Origin: Flexilinea sp.
GTDB lineage: Bacteria; Chloroflexota; Anaerolineae; Anaerolineales; Anaerolineaceae
Direction: 5' to 3'
NCBI GenBank assembly: GCA_026645735.1
Contig: JAPKMT010000010.1
Span: 1-64,000 of the forward strand
DNA: 64,000 nucleotides
Positions 1 to 7,970 of the stretch are shown piece after piece. The notes beneath the pieces are model-generated. The model had not been told where the DNA came from. It made no database searches and saw only the letters and a program-made list of their open reading frames with translations. How positions within the stretch are numbered: the first letter of the stretch is position 1; each line of letters begins with the position of its first letter. A program made the translations under genes and the position numbers.

Positions 1-121
1 GCATCCTTTTTATGGGAAAAATCAAATAGATTAAGTATCGTTCTTTTCATTGGATGATTCTTCCAATCCGATCTGCATGATTTTTCCCGTAGTACCAAGG
101 TGAACTGATCACAGTATGCAA

Positions 122-243
122 CAGCAAATCGAATTATGGAAATGATTTTAGAATAGAGAAAGAAAATTTGTAGTTGTGGTGTTTTTGCGCTTCGCGTAAA
201 AACACCACAACTACCATTATTTTTTTCATATTTCGAATCGCTG
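122..243. repeat. Hairpin MITE-like element, copy E1 (reverse orientation)
   Basis: This 122-bp element starts CAGCAAATCGAATTATGG and ends CATATTTCGAATCGCTG, imperfect terminal inverted repeats. The centre is a hairpin (170-190 pairs with 194-214) with arms ending TTTTTGCGC and one G-T pair. It is flanked by a perfect 9-bp direct repeat, agtatgcaa, at 113-121 and 244-252, which is a target-site duplication. The long spacer lies to the left of the hairpin, so this copy is inverted relative to E2 and E15. It sits in the gene-free first 618 bases. Confidence 0.9.
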
Positions 244-294
244 AGTATGCAATGTCACTGACTTTGGAAAAATTGGATCTATTAAATTGTCTGG

Positions 295-325
295 AAAAAA
301 TCGCATTTGAAAAATGCGGTTTTTT
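295..325. terminator. Strong, possibly bidirectional terminator
   Basis: AAAAAATCGCATTT (295-308) pairs with AAATGCGGTTTTTT (312-325) around a 3-base GAA loop, with one wobble, giving an A-tract/stem/T-tract structure usable on both strands. No gene lies to its left inside the window, so it probably ends a transcript that enters from outside. The stretch 326-600 holds nothing else recognisable. Confidence 0.75.
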
Positions 326-587
326 GATCTTATGGATTTTCTAATGAGAAAGTTGTTTTTGCGTATTGCCCAGGAACTATACAACAGTAGGAAATTCTCC
401 CTGAATATCGAATTGCTGATCCTTGGAGAAAATATGGATTCTTTCATCCGACCATGATACTATTTTGGAATATATTTTTTTTAAGTTAACTATTTCAGCT
501 TTTTGATTGTTGCCCAAAGAAAAGTAAAGATACATGTTCACCTGTTTTTATTAAAAGAGTGATCAATGTTCAGAATTCATTCTATTA

Positions 588-618
588 TTGATATTAATAA
601 TTCGTTATAATTTTTTAT
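588..618 (+). promoter_or_regulatory. Promoter of the 185-aa gene, probably leaderless
   Basis: A perfect TATAAT (606-611) ends 7 bases before the ATG at 619, so transcription would start at or next to the start codon. No Shine-Dalgarno sequence is visible. A TTGATA at 588-593 is too close for a standard -35 box, so the -35 element is uncertain. Confidence 0.6.
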
Positions 619-1176
619 ATGAACCTCACAGAAACATCGCTTGTTCTAATCGCCATAATGCCCAAAGCTCGTGATATGGAAATCGCGAGAGTTCTTGGAT
701 GGTATCGAATTCCGTTGAAATCGGCTCCAAAAATTGTCAATGTGGATATCATTGCCTTTTTTCAAACGGCTGATTTCGGAAAGAACCATAAAAGTTGTAT
801 TGAGAAATATGCAGAGGTTCGGGGTGTTGAATTAACAACACGGAATGAATTATTCAAACAAGAACCGGATCATCCTCGAGCATTCGAGGAGTATTATAAA
901 ATTCAATTAGGCCCGTTGTTATCCCTGACTTCTCCAATCTCCACTGATAATTGGAAACGGTTTCTTTTCTTCTATACCACCGGAGAAAAATTTTTTGCAG
1001 CAAAAAAGATTCGTGATTTGTCTGTCACAGGCTTTGAAAGGAACATTTTATGGAATTCTCTGCGAGAACGTTGTGAAAGTTTTGTCCCTGAACAATTTGA
1101 GTCGAAAACTGTTGATTCGAATTTATTATTCCTTTTAGGAAATCTTTCTTTGGAAAATTTAGATTTTTCAGGTTGA
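619..1176 (+). CDS. Conserved-looking hypothetical protein, 185 aa
   Basis: Not recognised as a named family. The protein is soluble with no signal peptide or membrane segment. Visible landmarks are an early MPKARDMEIARVLGWYRIPL stretch, an acidic-aromatic centre (FEEYYKIQLGPL), and a Trp/Phe-rich KRFLFFYTTGEKF segment near residue 120. The pattern of conserved-looking aromatic and charged residues and the strong promoter suggest a real gene. It is monocistronic: a palindrome-containing gap separates it from the dihydropyrimidinase. Start at 619 is supported by the TATAAT 7 bases upstream, implying leaderless translation. Function unknown. Confidence 0.75.
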   Translation: MNLTETSLVLIAIMPKARDMEIARVLGWYRIPLKSAPKIVNVDIIAFFQTADFGKNHKSCIEKYAEVRGVELTTRNELFKQEPDHPRAFEEYYKIQLGPLLSLTSPISTDNWKRFLFFYTTGEKFFAAKKIRDLSVTGFERNILWNSLRERCESFVPEQFESKTVDSNLLFLLGNLSLENLDFSG

Positions 1177-1234
1177 ATTTTAAAAAGTTGGTTATTCATA
1201 GCGAAGTTCATAATTACTGTTTATTTTGTTATGA

Positions 1235-1306
1235 TTGAATTGATTCAACGCTTTTCACAAATTACGTCATGGATGAGTGCATGTTAAAAAACTCAATCGA
1301 TTGAGT
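1235..1306. promoter_or_regulatory. Candidate operator: two dyads upstream of the dihydropyrimidinase
   Basis: ACTCAATCGATTGAGT at 1291-1306 is a perfect 16-bp palindrome with no loop, ending 26 bases before the start codon. A second dyad, TTGAAT-TG-ATTCAA, lies at 1235-1248. A loop-less palindrome cannot form a good RNA hairpin, so a dimeric regulator site is more likely than a terminator. The regulator is unknown. Confidence 0.45.
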
Positions 1307-1332
1307 AAAAAAATCAATACAAATGGAGTTGT

Positions 1333-2751
1333 ATGGAAAAACTAATTGCCGGTGGAAGAATTGTTACTGAATCAGGAATTTTCGAAGCAGATATATTAAT
1401 CCGAGATGAGAAGATAGTTTCCGTTGGAGACAATTTGCCGAGAAATGAAGGGACGGAGATTATTGATGCTGCAGAGAAGTTGATTATGCCTGGTGGAATC
1501 GATGCGCATGTGCACCTGAATCTCCCGATGCCGGGAACTATTTCATCGGATGATCATTTTACCGGGACGATGGCAGCAGCGTTTGGAGGAACAACAACTG
1601 TAATCGATTTTGCAAATCATGATCGACCTTCTCTTGTTGATAGTTTCAAAACGTGGCAGGCGCAAGCTTTACCCAACATCGCGGTAGATTATGGAATTCA
1701 CCAGAACTTCACCAACTTCAACGAAAAAACATTGGCAGAAATCCCGTTATTACCCGAATTGGGAGTAACTTCCATTAAAATGTTTACTGCATATAATGGC
1801 CGGATGCGCTTAAGTGACGCTCAAATTTTTCAGGCGATGCGGATTGCTAAACAGGAAGGTATCATTTCACTGATTCACGCTGAAAATGGTGACCTGATCG
1901 ACTTGTTGGTTAAGGAAGCCTTGGAAAATGGCCATACGGAACCTATTTGGCATGCAAGAACTCGCCCTGCCTGGGGTGCTGTTGAGTCTGTATTGCGATC
2001 CAGTGCGATTTCGTTTTCAGCAGGCAATGCTCCAATCTATATTGTTCACATGAATGTCTGTGAAGAAGCAGATCAGCTTCTGTATGCTCGCCAACACGGT
2101 TTGACAATCTTTGGCGAAACGTGCCCTCAATACTTGCTTTTTACAGAAAAAGAACTGGAAAGAGCGGATGGTTTAAAATGGATCTGCTCACCTCCCGTGC
2201 GTTTGGAAAAGGACAACGATGGATTATGGAACGCTTTGGCAGACGGTACGATTGATGTCATTGCGACTGATCATTGTCCATTTTTGTTCGATGGGACAAC
2301 GAAGATCTTATATCAAGGGGAATCCTATCAAAGTCCTGGTAAAGAATTAGGAATTCTTGACTTTTCTAAAACACCAGGAGGCGTTCCGGGTGTCGGCGAT
2401 CGGATGCCTGTAATTTGGACAAAAGGTGTTGTGGAGGGAAAATTGTCTCCGGCGCGATTTGTCCAGCTCATGTGTACGAATCCTGCAAAGATTTTTGGGC
2501 TTTACCCTCAGAAAGGGAGTCTCAATCCGGGATCTGATGCTGATATTGTTATTTGGAATCCTGAAAAAGTTGTTCGGTATGGTGTTTCTGTCGCCCGTCA
2601 TCGTACCGACTACAATTTGTATGAAGGAATGGTACTGAAAGGTTTTCCAGAAAAAGTTTATTTACGTGGAAAATTAATTGTTGACGGAGAACAATGGTTT
2701 GGAGAACGCGGAGGCGGACGTTTTCTGAAGCGCAGCCGTTATAAGGCATAA
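1333..2751 (+). CDS. hydA: Dihydropyrimidinase / D-hydantoinase
   Basis: Cyclic amidohydrolase of the dihydropyrimidinase/hydantoinase branch; opens dihydropyrimidine or 5-substituted hydantoin rings in reductive pyrimidine catabolism. All signature residues are visible: metal ligands H59 and H61 (GGIDAHVHL), the lysine that becomes carboxylated (K149 in TSIKMFTAY), H182 (IHAENGD), H239 (IVHMN) and the aspartate D313 (ATDHCPF). Length 472 aa is normal. The substrate strand motif GETCPQYLLF and ICSPPVR are typical. SD-like TGGAGT lies just upstream of the chosen ATG. The next gene begins 5 bases after the stop, so it is co-transcribed with three membrane genes. Dihydropyrimidine and hydantoin cannot be distinguished from sequence. 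Confidence 0.9.
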   Translation: MEKLIAGGRIVTESGIFEADILIRDEKIVSVGDNLPRNEGTEIIDAAEKLIMPGGIDAHVHLNLPMPGTISSDDHFTGTMAAAFGGTTTVIDFANHDRPSLVDSFKTWQAQALPNIAVDYGIHQNFTNFNEKTLAEIPLLPELGVTSIKMFTAYNGRMRLSDAQIFQAMRIAKQEGIISLIHAENGDLIDLLVKEALENGHTEPIWHARTRPAWGAVESVLRSSAISFSAGNAPIYIVHMNVCEEADQLLYARQHGLTIFGETCPQYLLFTEKELERADGLKWICSPPVRLEKDNDGLWNALADGTIDVIATDHCPFLFDGTTKILYQGESYQSPGKELGILDFSKTPGGVPGVGDRMPVIWTKGVVEGKLSPARFVQLMCTNPAKIFGLYPQKGSLNPGSDADIVIWNPEKVVRYGVSVARHRTDYNLYEGMVLKGFPEKVYLRGKLIVDGEQWFGERGGGRFLKRSRYKA

Positions 2752-2756
2752 TCGAA

Positions 2757-4361
2757 ATGCTTTTTCTGATTGTCCCTGCCGGATTATTTTTCTTCTCAAC
2801 GGTTTTTATCTGGTTGATGGATAAAATCCGAAAAAATGCCGGAATATCCTGGCTGATCACATTGATTACAGCCGGTATATTTTGGATTTGGACCATTTAT
2901 TTATATTGGATTCCCGATTCTGCATTTAATATTGGCCGAAGTACGTTTCCAAGTATGGAAATTCCACTGGTATTCCAGTTGGATTCGTTTTCCCGTCCCT
3001 ATCTCATGGCTATTTCTACGCTGTTTTTCATGATGATTTTTACAGTCTCATCCCGATATGAATCAAAAACTGCAGTTCAGCAATGGATCGGATTTGAAAT
3101 TATAACTTTCATCGGAATGATGGGAATTGCTTCAGGTGGGATTTGGCCGGTTTTATTATGTTGGATGATATTTGACATCATTGATTTATTTTTTATTTTT
3201 TCTATTTCGGAAAAAGGAAATTTTGTCAACTTTTTAACCACGGTTACTTCAATCCGGCTGACTGGTACGCTGGTTGCGGCTGTTGGGCTTGCATTGAGTA
3301 TCTATAACGCCGGGGGTCTATATCAGGCAGATGTCGTATCCTCTTCGGGTGGAGTAGTCGTTTTAATCGCTTGTGCCTTAAGATTGGGGATCGTTCCGAT
3401 CTACCAACCGCAAATGGATTATTCGGAGACAAAAAATGGACTTGTTACGATACTCCATTTGACTTCAATTTTCACGGTACTCCCCATTTTATGCCGTATT
3501 CCGTTGTCTTCTCTGTCTCCTGAAATTGCAGCAGTATTAAGCGTTTTTTCAGGTTTTGCGGCATTCTTTTGTTCATCAGGTTGGTTGTTAACAAAGGATC
3601 TCAACCAAGGCAGATATTACTTCATCACTGCAGCGGCCAGTATGGCATTTGCCTGTATATTACGAGGGCAAAAACAAGCTTCGATTGTTTGGGGCGTTTC
3701 GATAATTCTAACGAGTTCATTGTTCTTCCTTCAATACTCACGATCAAGACTATTTAAAGCATTGCTGGTGATTACTTGTTTGCTTTTTTCCGGATTACCT
3801 TATACGCCAAATGCCATCGGGTGGCCAGGGCTTATTGTTTATCCTTTCTCCGTGATGGATATTCTTTTCTGGAGTGTGCATTTTATTCTGTTAACCGGAC
3901 TGTTTGTCCATATTTTTTCTGATATCCTGGTTGACCTTCCTGTACTCGAACCATGGATGCGAAGTGTTTACCCGATTGGAATTATTTTCACTTATGTTTC
4001 TCATTTAATGATTGCATCTTTCAATTGGCAATTTATCCGGCAGCCTGGAATTTGGTGGGCTTCACTCACATCATTTCTCTTAGCTGTATTTTTTATGGGG
4101 AGCAGTATGGTCTGGTTCCCCCAAAAACGGTATCAAAACTTGATTAACTGGGCGAGGATTGTTGTTAACTGGTTTTTATTAATTATTCGGAAAGCTCTTG
4201 AATTACAGTGGCTTTTTTCATTTTTACGAAAAATTGCTTATGGAGTTGAAAAAAGTGTTTTTTTTATTTCTGATATGATTGAGAGTCCTGGTGGAATCTT
4301 GTGGGAATTTCTGTTATTGACGGCATTTATTTGGATACTTCTGTCGGGTGGACCAGTATGA
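2757..4361 (+). CDS. Membrane protein, divergent NuoL/M/N-type antiporter-like subunit 1
   Basis: Very hydrophobic 534-aa protein with many predicted membrane helices. Residues about 200-235 (LRLGIVPIYQPQMDYSETKN) resemble the proton-transporter domain of complex I/Mrp subunits, where a PFHxWLPDA-like loop is usual, but the consensus residues are degraded. Starts 5 bases after the dihydropyrimidinase stop and its last codons overlap the next gene in an ATGA junction (4358-4361), which implies translational coupling. No hydrophilic complex-I subunit is nearby. Probably forms a membrane complex with the two following proteins; substrate or ion unknown. Confidence 0.7.
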   Translation: MLFLIVPAGLFFFSTVFIWLMDKIRKNAGISWLITLITAGIFWIWTIYLYWIPDSAFNIGRSTFPSMEIPLVFQLDSFSRPYLMAISTLFFMMIFTVSSRYESKTAVQQWIGFEIITFIGMMGIASGGIWPVLLCWMIFDIIDLFFIFSISEKGNFVNFLTTVTSIRLTGTLVAAVGLALSIYNAGGLYQADVVSSSGGVVVLIACALRLGIVPIYQPQMDYSETKNGLVTILHLTSIFTVLPILCRIPLSSLSPEIAAVLSVFSGFAAFFCSSGWLLTKDLNQGRYYFITAAASMAFACILRGQKQASIVWGVSIILTSSLFFLQYSRSRLFKALLVITCLLFSGLPYTPNAIGWPGLIVYPFSVMDILFWSVHFILLTGLFVHIFSDILVDLPVLEPWMRSVYPIGIIFTYVSHLMIASFNWQFIRQPGIWWASLTSFLLAVFFMGSSMVWFPQKRYQNLINWARIVVNWFLLIIRKALELQWLFSFLRKIAYGVEKSVFFISDMIESPGGILWEFLLLTAFIWILLSGGPV

Positions 4362-4990
4362 GATACGGATTGCCTATTACATCAATGATCGGTCTGGGTC
4401 TGATTTCCCTTAGTGCCGTTTTTATATTGGCAAATCATGATCAAGGTGAAAAACGATTCTCTCTTCTTGCTTACTTTTTGCAGTATATTGGCGCGATATT
4501 GCTTTTAATCAGAATTTTCTCGATCCAAATTCTTTTTATTATTTTCCTGACCGGATTAATGGGTGCAGCGATCATTGGCACTGATCAGGTCGATTTTCGA
4601 GCTCCTATTCAAAAACGATTCTTCCTGAGCCTTCCCTTATTTCGCGTGTCTCTATGTTTTCTCGTCTGGGGCCTGGTCCTTTCCATTGAACCGCGAATTG
4701 CTCTTTGGATTCCAATTCCCGATTCAATACTGTTTGCATCTTTGTGGCTGGTCAGCATTGGGATTCTCAAAGTCAGTCTCGACAATGATTATTTTTCAAT
4801 GATACTAGGATTGCTGAATCTATTTTTTGGATTTCAGCTGGTTTATATTCTGTTAGAAGAATCTTCTTTGGTTTTTGGGTTTCTGACGGCAATCAATTTG
4901 CTAATCACCTTACTGGGCGCTTTCATTTTACTCAGACCGGATTCTGCGCAATCCGAAAATGAAATTTTAGAATCGAGAGAAAACTCATGA
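4358..4990 (+). CDS. Small membrane protein, NuoJ/K- or MnhC-like position
   Basis: 210-aa hydrophobic protein with about six membrane helices. The ORF track begins at 4301, but the better start is the ATG at 4358, overlapping the previous stop (ATGA) and preceded by GGTGG. The C-terminal helices (VSLDNDYFSMILGLLNLFFG) are reminiscent of the small NuoK/MnhC subunit that sits between antiporter subunits in such operons, but the conserved GLE glutamate is not evident. It overlaps the next gene by four bases (ATGA at 4987). Role inferred only from position and hydropathy. Confidence 0.6.
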   Translation: MRYGLPITSMIGLGLISLSAVFILANHDQGEKRFSLLAYFLQYIGAILLLIRIFSIQILFIIFLTGLMGAAIIGTDQVDFRAPIQKRFFLSLPLFRVSLCFLVWGLVLSIEPRIALWIPIPDSILFASLWLVSIGILKVSLDNDYFSMILGLLNLFFGFQLVYILLEESSLVFGFLTAINLLITLLGAFILLRPDSAQSENEILESRENS

Positions 4991-6384
4991 GCGCTCCAAC
5001 CTTATGGTTTCTTTTTCCTTTTCTATTTGGATCTTTATCCATGTTGTTTTCCGAGAAACGCAATCTGATCACGATTCTCTCCATCATTCTTTGCCTGTTT
5101 CTGGCTGTTATTGCATTAACAATTCCGATCAATAGTATGATCGTTTTTGGAAATAATTCTCTAATCTTTTCTTCTTCAAAAGAAATTCTTGGAAGAAGTT
5201 TAACTTTAGAACGATCAGCACAACCCGTATTGGTTTTTTTATTTCTGTTTACAGCAATCTGGTTTTTTGGTACTTTAGTGGTTCAAGTCCATCGATTTTT
5301 TGTCCCGATAGCGATTATGGACGTAGCTTTGATAGTTGGTGTGATATCGGTTAAACCATTTATTTATGGCGCTTTTTTTGTTGAATTTGTTGTCTTACTT
5401 ACTATGCCCCTTTTCTGGGTACAGCGTACTAAGAGCGGTGATGGAATTTTACGATTTCTATTTTTTCAGACTTTTGGATTGGTTTTTATTGCTCTTGGAG
5501 GCTGGTTATCTGCTTCAGTTGACATTAATCCTTCCGATGAATTTCTTGTTACCAGAGCCGCTGTAATTTTCTTTCTTGGTTTTATTTTTTGGTTAGCAAT
5601 TTTTCCGTTTCACGATTGGATTGCAGTTGTCATGGATGAGACCTGTCCTTATATTTCAGGATTTATCATGAGTCTCCTGCAATTTTCCACTTTATTTATT
5701 CTCTTGAATTTTCTTAATACATATGCCTGGATGCGTTCATTTACACCAATTTTTTCTGGATTGAAAATTATTGGTACTGTGATGCTGCTGTTAGGTTCTG
5801 TATGGGCATTTTTTCAAAAAACGCTTCAGCGCCTGGAAGCTTATTCAATCGTGGCAGAAAATGGTTTCTCGTTGTTACTATTAGGTATAAAGACGGAAAA
5901 CTCTGTTCATTTACTGTTGTCATTCTTAATCATTCGAGTCATTGCAGCTGCAGCATGGTCTCTTTCTGTTAAGATTCTAAGTGGGAATAACAATGTAACG
6001 ATTCAGCAACTTCCCGGTTTGTTGATTAAGAAACCAGTAGTATCGATAACGCTACTGGCCAGTTTTTTCTCTGTGGCAGGATTGCCATTGTTCGCAGGAT
6101 TTCCGTTGAAAATTGTCATGATTTCTCTTGGTTTTTCGCAGTCTGTACTTATTGGTGTCATGACGGCTTTTGGATGCTGGTTCTTGATTCTTACCGGTCT
6201 AAAAATGATGATTTCGTTTTTATCTCCTGGTGATTCCGAAATATTTTCACGAGAAACGATTACACAAAACATATTATTGATTGTCCTTATTCTGATCATG
6301 CTCAGTTTGACCTTTTTTCCGTTGCTTTTCAATCAATTTATTAGCAATTTGCAGACACAATTTCCAGCTTTTATGGTTTACTGA
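4987..6384 (+). CDS. Membrane protein, NuoM/NuoN-type antiporter-like subunit 2
   Basis: 465-aa polytopic protein that resembles NuoM/NuoN more clearly than the first subunit. The motif FWLAIFPFHDWIAVVMDETC (about residues 198-217) corresponds to the proton-antiporter loop PFHxWLPDAxxxAP. TLQRLEAYSIVAENGFSLLLLG (about 279-300) corresponds to the DLKRLLAYSSIAHxG region. The lysines and glutamates used for proton transfer in true antiporters are largely not recognisable. It ends the hydA operon; a mobile hairpin element follows. Could be a degenerate complex-I-like channel or a scaffold. Confidence 0.75.
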   Translation: MSAPTLWFLFPFLFGSLSMLFSEKRNLITILSIILCLFLAVIALTIPINSMIVFGNNSLIFSSSKEILGRSLTLERSAQPVLVFLFLFTAIWFFGTLVVQVHRFFVPIAIMDVALIVGVISVKPFIYGAFFVEFVVLLTMPLFWVQRTKSGDGILRFLFFQTFGLVFIALGGWLSASVDINPSDEFLVTRAAVIFFLGFIFWLAIFPFHDWIAVVMDETCPYISGFIMSLLQFSTLFILLNFLNTYAWMRSFTPIFSGLKIIGTVMLLLGSVWAFFQKTLQRLEAYSIVAENGFSLLLLGIKTENSVHLLLSFLIIRVIAAAAWSLSVKILSGNNNVTIQQLPGLLIKKPVVSITLLASFFSVAGLPLFAGFPLKIVMISLGFSQSVLIGVMTAFGCWFLILTGLKMMISFLSPGDSEIFSRETITQNILLIVLILIMLSLTFFPLLFNQFISNLQTQFPAFMVY

Positions 6385-6499
6385 AACAAAGGATCATAAC
6401 CTGTGCAAAAGTATATTAAATCTGCCTTTTGAAGTCGAAGACGAATCAATCTTTGCACCTGGATGATCAATTCAATGGCTAATTACTGGTCTACAACGG

Positions 6500-6629
6500 C
6501 AGCGATTCGAAATATGGGGAGAATAATTTGTTGTTGTGTTGTTTTTGCACGGAGCGCAAAAAAAATAAACACACAACAACAATTTTTCTCTTTTTTTCTC
6601 AAAAGACTTTTTCAAAATTCGTATTACTG
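6500..6629. repeat. Hairpin MITE-like element, copy E2 (forward)
   Basis: Begins CAGCGATTCGAAATATGG and ends TTCGTATTACTG. It is flanked by near-identical 9-mers ctacaacgg (6491-6499) and ctgcaacgg (6630-6638), 8/9 matching, read as a target-site duplication. The central hairpin (GTTGTTGTGTTGTTTTTGC) has partly decayed in its right arm, and the element is 130 bp, longer than the usual 122-123. It lies in the 321-base gap between the membrane operon and the coiled-coil gene. Confidence 0.85.
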
Positions 6630-6705
6630 CTGCAACGGATAATTTAAAAAATAAAGAATGGAACGGTTATAATTGCATATAGATTTTTGAAAGGAACGAC
6701 ATTAC

Positions 6706-7908
6706 ATGGCGCAGGTGTGGATACCAACAGAAAATGACGGATATTTTGATCCGGAACAAATCAATAAACGTCTGGAATGGTTAGATAATGAGCGGCGCAA
6801 AGATAAAAATCAAATCACAGTTCTGGCGGAACATATTTCTGCGCTTCAATCTGAGAATATCCAATTAAAGAGCCAAATAAAAGATTTTCTGGATGAAATT
6901 GCACGCTATACAAATATTTTTACACGCATTGAACAGGTCGAATCAGCCATATCACAGCTAAGAGTGGATGCATTTCGGACGATCGAAGAAAAAGATAAAA
7001 TTCGATCTGAAAAAGAAAAAGAGATTGATTTGGCACGAAGGAATGGAGTAGATTCGTTAAATCGTGCGATTGCTGAGATACGAAAAGCGACAGAACCAAT
7101 ACAGGATATTCGAAAGACGATGCAGGCACGCGTTGATGAGGAATTTCGGCTGGCGAGATTAATTGAAGAAGTAGGCAGCCGGATCGATGCAAATGCTCAA
7201 GATCGTGAAGATTTTGTTCGATTTCAAAAAACCGTTGAAGAAAGCCGACGGCAGGATATGAAACGCGTGACTGACGTCCAAAATGAGATGTCGGCATATC
7301 GCAAAAGGATCGAGGACATGCGAGGTCGTGTTGATCTTGTGAATGACAGTCTTCATAAAATTGAACAGCGCATTAATGATATAACCGCATCTGATGCGGA
7401 GCGGAAACAAACAATTTTCTCTTTCCAGGAAAAGCAAAACATGATTAACCTGGAATTCTCAAAGACCTGGCAGGAATGGAAAACGACTTTTGATGAAATT
7501 ATTCTAAAAGCTGCTAACCTGGATACCCAGATGCAAGCTTTGGAGAATACACATCGATCTGTAAAACGCTCACAGGATTCTCTGGATGAAGTTACACAAC
7601 GGTTTGACCGAAGGACAAACGAACTGATTGAAATGCAGCGATTGATGGAAGAGAAACTCCGGCAAGAGTGGGCTTCTTATAAGAATGATGATCAAAAAAG
7701 GTGGACAAATTATTCTTTAGGTCAGGATGAGATTCAATCCGAATACAAAAGAAATATTCAGACGTTGCAAACAAGAATTCAGGCGATTGAAGACTCAGCA
7801 GCTTCAGCAATGGATGAAGTCAGCCTTCATGATGAATTATATGTTGCTCAGCTTCAAGAGCTGTTTACATTGGTTCGTGGCTGGCTCGAAAAAATGGGAA
7901 AAACATAG
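6706..7908 (+). CDS. Long coiled-coil protein, function unknown
   Basis: 400-aa, highly charged, almost entirely heptad-like coiled coil rich in Glu, Lys, Arg and Gln, with no signal peptide or membrane helix. A short globular head (MAQVWIPTENDGYFDPEQIN) precedes the coil. AAAGGA lies at a good distance before the ATG at 6706. The gene stands 62 bases upstream of a UDP-glucose dehydrogenase on the same strand and may share its transcript. Possible roles are cytoskeletal or scaffold-like; nothing in the sequence decides. Not a phage or SMC ATPase: no Walker motifs are seen. Confidence 0.75.
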   Translation: MAQVWIPTENDGYFDPEQINKRLEWLDNERRKDKNQITVLAEHISALQSENIQLKSQIKDFLDEIARYTNIFTRIEQVESAISQLRVDAFRTIEEKDKIRSEKEKEIDLARRNGVDSLNRAIAEIRKATEPIQDIRKTMQARVDEEFRLARLIEEVGSRIDANAQDREDFVRFQKTVEESRRQDMKRVTDVQNEMSAYRKRIEDMRGRVDLVNDSLHKIEQRINDITASDAERKQTIFSFQEKQNMINLEFSKTWQEWKTTFDEIILKAANLDTQMQALENTHRSVKRSQDSLDEVTQRFDRRTNELIEMQRLMEEKLRQEWASYKNDDQKRWTNYSLGQDEIQSEYKRNIQTLQTRIQAIEDSAASAMDEVSLHDELYVAQLQELFTLVRGWLEKMGKT

Positions 7909-7970
7909 AATCAACATTTATGTATTTCAAATAATATAACTTATTCAAAACTTATTAAATCTGGAGTTCT

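Noticed and set aside
226-447. ORF of 73 aa on the minus strand
   Set aside because: It reads through element E1 and a terminator, has no ribosome site and low-complexity Ile/Phe/Arg composition; treated as a shadow.
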